Below, one piece after another: positions 5,698 through 6,829 of a DNA stretch of 6,829 bases. Location: positions 1 to 6,829 of the forward strand of contig CALGIA010000252.1 in assembly GCA_937916005.1 (NCBI GenBank), written 5' to 3'. The position numbers were made by a program, and so were the translations under genes. This stretch comes from an uncultured Rhodospirillaceae bacterium. Lineage in GTDB: Bacteria > Pseudomonadota > Alphaproteobacteria > MPNO01. Position 1 is the stretch's first letter. Every line of letters starts with the position of its first letter. The notes beneath the pieces were generated by a model that worked only from the letters and a program-made list of their open reading frames with translations, ran no database searches and was not told the origin of the DNA.

Positions 5698-6763
5698 ACA
5701 ACTGGCCTTTAAGACGCATGACATAGCTGATCACTTCGGCAACCGCCTTGAAATGCTCCGTCGGCACTTCCTGATCGATCTCGACGGTGGCAAAAAGCGC
5801 ACGCGCAACCGCCTTGTTTTCAACGATAGGAACACCATTTTCGCGGGCGACTTCACGAATCTTCATGGCGATGTGATCGGCGCCCTTGGCGACCACAACC
5901 GGAGCCGCCATATCATGCAACTCGTATTTCAGCGCGACCGAATAGTGGGTCGGGTTGGTGACGACCACGGTGGCGTCGGGGACAGCGGACATCATTCGCA
6001 ATTGCGCGCGTTCGTGGCGGATCTGGCGCAAGCGCTGGCGGATTTGCGGGTCGCCCTCGCTTTGCTTCATCTCGTCCTTTATATCTTGACGCGACATGCG
6101 CTGATCTCTGAGATGCTTGAACTTCACATACAGAAAATCCATCGCGGCGATGAAAGCGACAATGGACACCACCGCGATCAGCAATCGAATGATCAGCCAG
6201 TGAATCTTCAGCAACAGATCGCCCAAAGGCATGGCGATAGTTTGCTCGATGGAATCGAGTTCGGGCAGCATCACCAAGGTCGAAATCGCTCCCACGATTG
6301 CGAGCTTCAATATTCCTTTGGTAAATTCGGTAACGGACTGGCTCGAAAACAGCCGCTTGAACCCCTTCATGGGCGATACCTTTTCAAGCTTAGGTTTGAT
6401 CCGGTCGGGCGCAAAGAGCATGCCGGTCTGAACCAGCCCCGCCAACAAGGCCGCAGCGATAAAAATCACCAACGGGAAGATCATCATCTGTAACGTCTGA
6501 CCAGAGACTGTTGTGAGAGTGTCCCCAAGATGCGCCTGATCCATCGGAAACGTGTGGGGCGCTGCGATAAATTTCACCAGGACCTGAGACAGGTTCGACA
6601 TTATGGCTGGCGCAATCGTCATCACGATCAGCGTGACCGCGCCAATCATGAATAGATGATTGACCTCGCGCGATGTTGGAACCTGCCCTTTCTCACGTGC
6701 GTCCAGCAGCTTTTTCTCTGTCGGATCTTCTGTTTTTTGTGATTTGTCCTGATCGTCAGCCAT
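5696..6763 (-). CDS. flhB: Flagellar biosynthesis protein FlhB, export apparatus switch protein
   Basis: 355 residues, usual FlhB length. FlhB is an inner-membrane part of the flagellar type III export gate and switches export from rod/hook to filament subunits. Visible features: the N-terminal KTEDPTEKKLLDAREKGQVP (10-29), four hydrophobic segments near 34-56, 92-115, 148-167 and 186-210, the charged linker about 214-256, and the autocleavage site NPTH (270-273) inside VVVTNPTHYSVAL, where cleavage falls between N270 and P271. The C-terminal domain contains GADHIAMKIREVARENGVPIVE (294-315), typical of FlhB. It lies 6 bases after fliR, the common fliR-flhB order, and a GGGG Shine-Dalgarno lies in the fliR end. 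Type III secretion homologues (SctU) share NPTH, but the FliR-like neighbour and the sequence favour the flagellar protein. It looks intact and is probably the last gene of its operon. Confidence 0.97.
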   Translation of the reverse strand: MADDQDKSQKTEDPTEKKLLDAREKGQVPTSREVNHLFMIGAVTLIVMTIAPAIMSNLSQVLVKFIAAPHTFPMDQAHLGDTLTTVSGQTLQMMIFPLVIFIAAALLAGLVQTGMLFAPDRIKPKLEKVSPMKGFKRLFSSQSVTEFTKGILKLAIVGAISTLVMLPELDSIEQTIAMPLGDLLLKIHWLIIRLLIAVVSIVAFIAAMDFLYVKFKHLRDQRMSRQDIKDEMKQSEGDPQIRQRLRQIRHERAQLRMMSAVPDATVVVTNPTHYSVALKYELHDMAAPVVVAKGADHIAMKIREVARENGVPIVENKAVARALFATVEIDQEVPTEHFKAVAEVISYVMRLKGQL

Positions 6764-6769
6764 CGGCGA

Positions 6770-6829
6770 CTATCCCCGACCCAGAAAGCCGGTAAGCATG
6801 CTTTCGTAACTGGACAGAAACCAGAGCAT
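6770..6829 (-). CDS. fliR: Flagellar biosynthesis protein FliR, C-terminal end only
   Basis: The last 19 codons and a TAG stop (6772-6770) of a gene running in from the right edge; the translation is MLWFLSSYESMLTGFLGRG. A short aromatic/hydrophobic tail of this kind fits the end of FliR, an integral membrane component of the flagellar export gate. The main support is position: immediately upstream of flhB on the same strand with a 6-base gap, the standard fliR-flhB arrangement. The fragment is too short for a motif-based call by itself. Confidence 0.7.
   Translation of the reverse strand: MLWFLSSYESMLTGFLGRG

Noticed and set aside
5753..6493. A 246-codon plus-strand open frame inside flhB
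   Set aside because: It is fully antisense to an intact flhB, and its H/Q/R/D-rich translation lacks any domain.

Overview
The window reads as chromosome of a motile, Gram-negative, probably alphaproteobacterial organism. The basis is an adjacent fliR-flhB pair, a periplasmic binding protein with a Sec signal peptide, a molybdenum-hydroxylase large subunit of the aerobic CO dehydrogenase type, and an oxidoreductase-SelD fusion of a kind I associate with Alphaproteobacteria and Cyanobacteria. Base composition looks moderately GC-rich by eye (not computed). The species cannot be named from this sequence.

Layout, left to right: (1) positions 1-179, plus strand, hold the last 58 codons of a CoxL/xanthine-dehydrogenase-type molybdopterin subunit. 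(2) Everything else is on the minus strand. Read in the direction of transcription (right to left), it begins with the last 19 codons of fliR and a complete flhB, the end of a flagellar export operon, with a weak candidate terminator just after flhB. (3) A 156-base gap (5540-5695) carries a plausible sigma70-type promoter with inverted repeats and a roughly 95-base leader. (4) Then follow four closely spaced genes: a PhnD-like periplasmic binding protein, a compact PhnC-like ATPase, a two-domain PhnE-like permease, and a 768-residue fusion of an FAD/NAD(P)H oxidoreductase with selenide, water dikinase (SelD). Gaps between them are 14, 2 and 39 bases. The SelD gene ends 4 bases from the convergent CoxL-type gene.

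Best reading: positions 184-5539 are a selenium operon. The transporter belongs to the phosphate/phosphonate-type ABC family, but its linkage to selD and its binding-protein sequence point to a selenium oxyanion (the family is usually labelled putative selenate transporter). The imported selenium would be reduced to selenide and converted by SelD, with ATP, to selenophosphate. The oxidoreductase fused to SelD may take part in the reduction. No consumer of selenophosphate (selA, selB, tRNA-Sec, mnmH, senA/senB, or selenium-molybdenum hydroxylase maturation genes) lies in the window, so the end use is unknown.

No rRNA or tRNA genes, CRISPR array, insertion sequence, phage gene or in-frame UGA (selenocysteine) codon was seen. 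The most unusual small features are a perfect 11-base tandem duplication spanning the stop of the binding-protein gene and the region just before the TTG start of the ATPase gene, and the nested repeats in the operon's promoter and leader.
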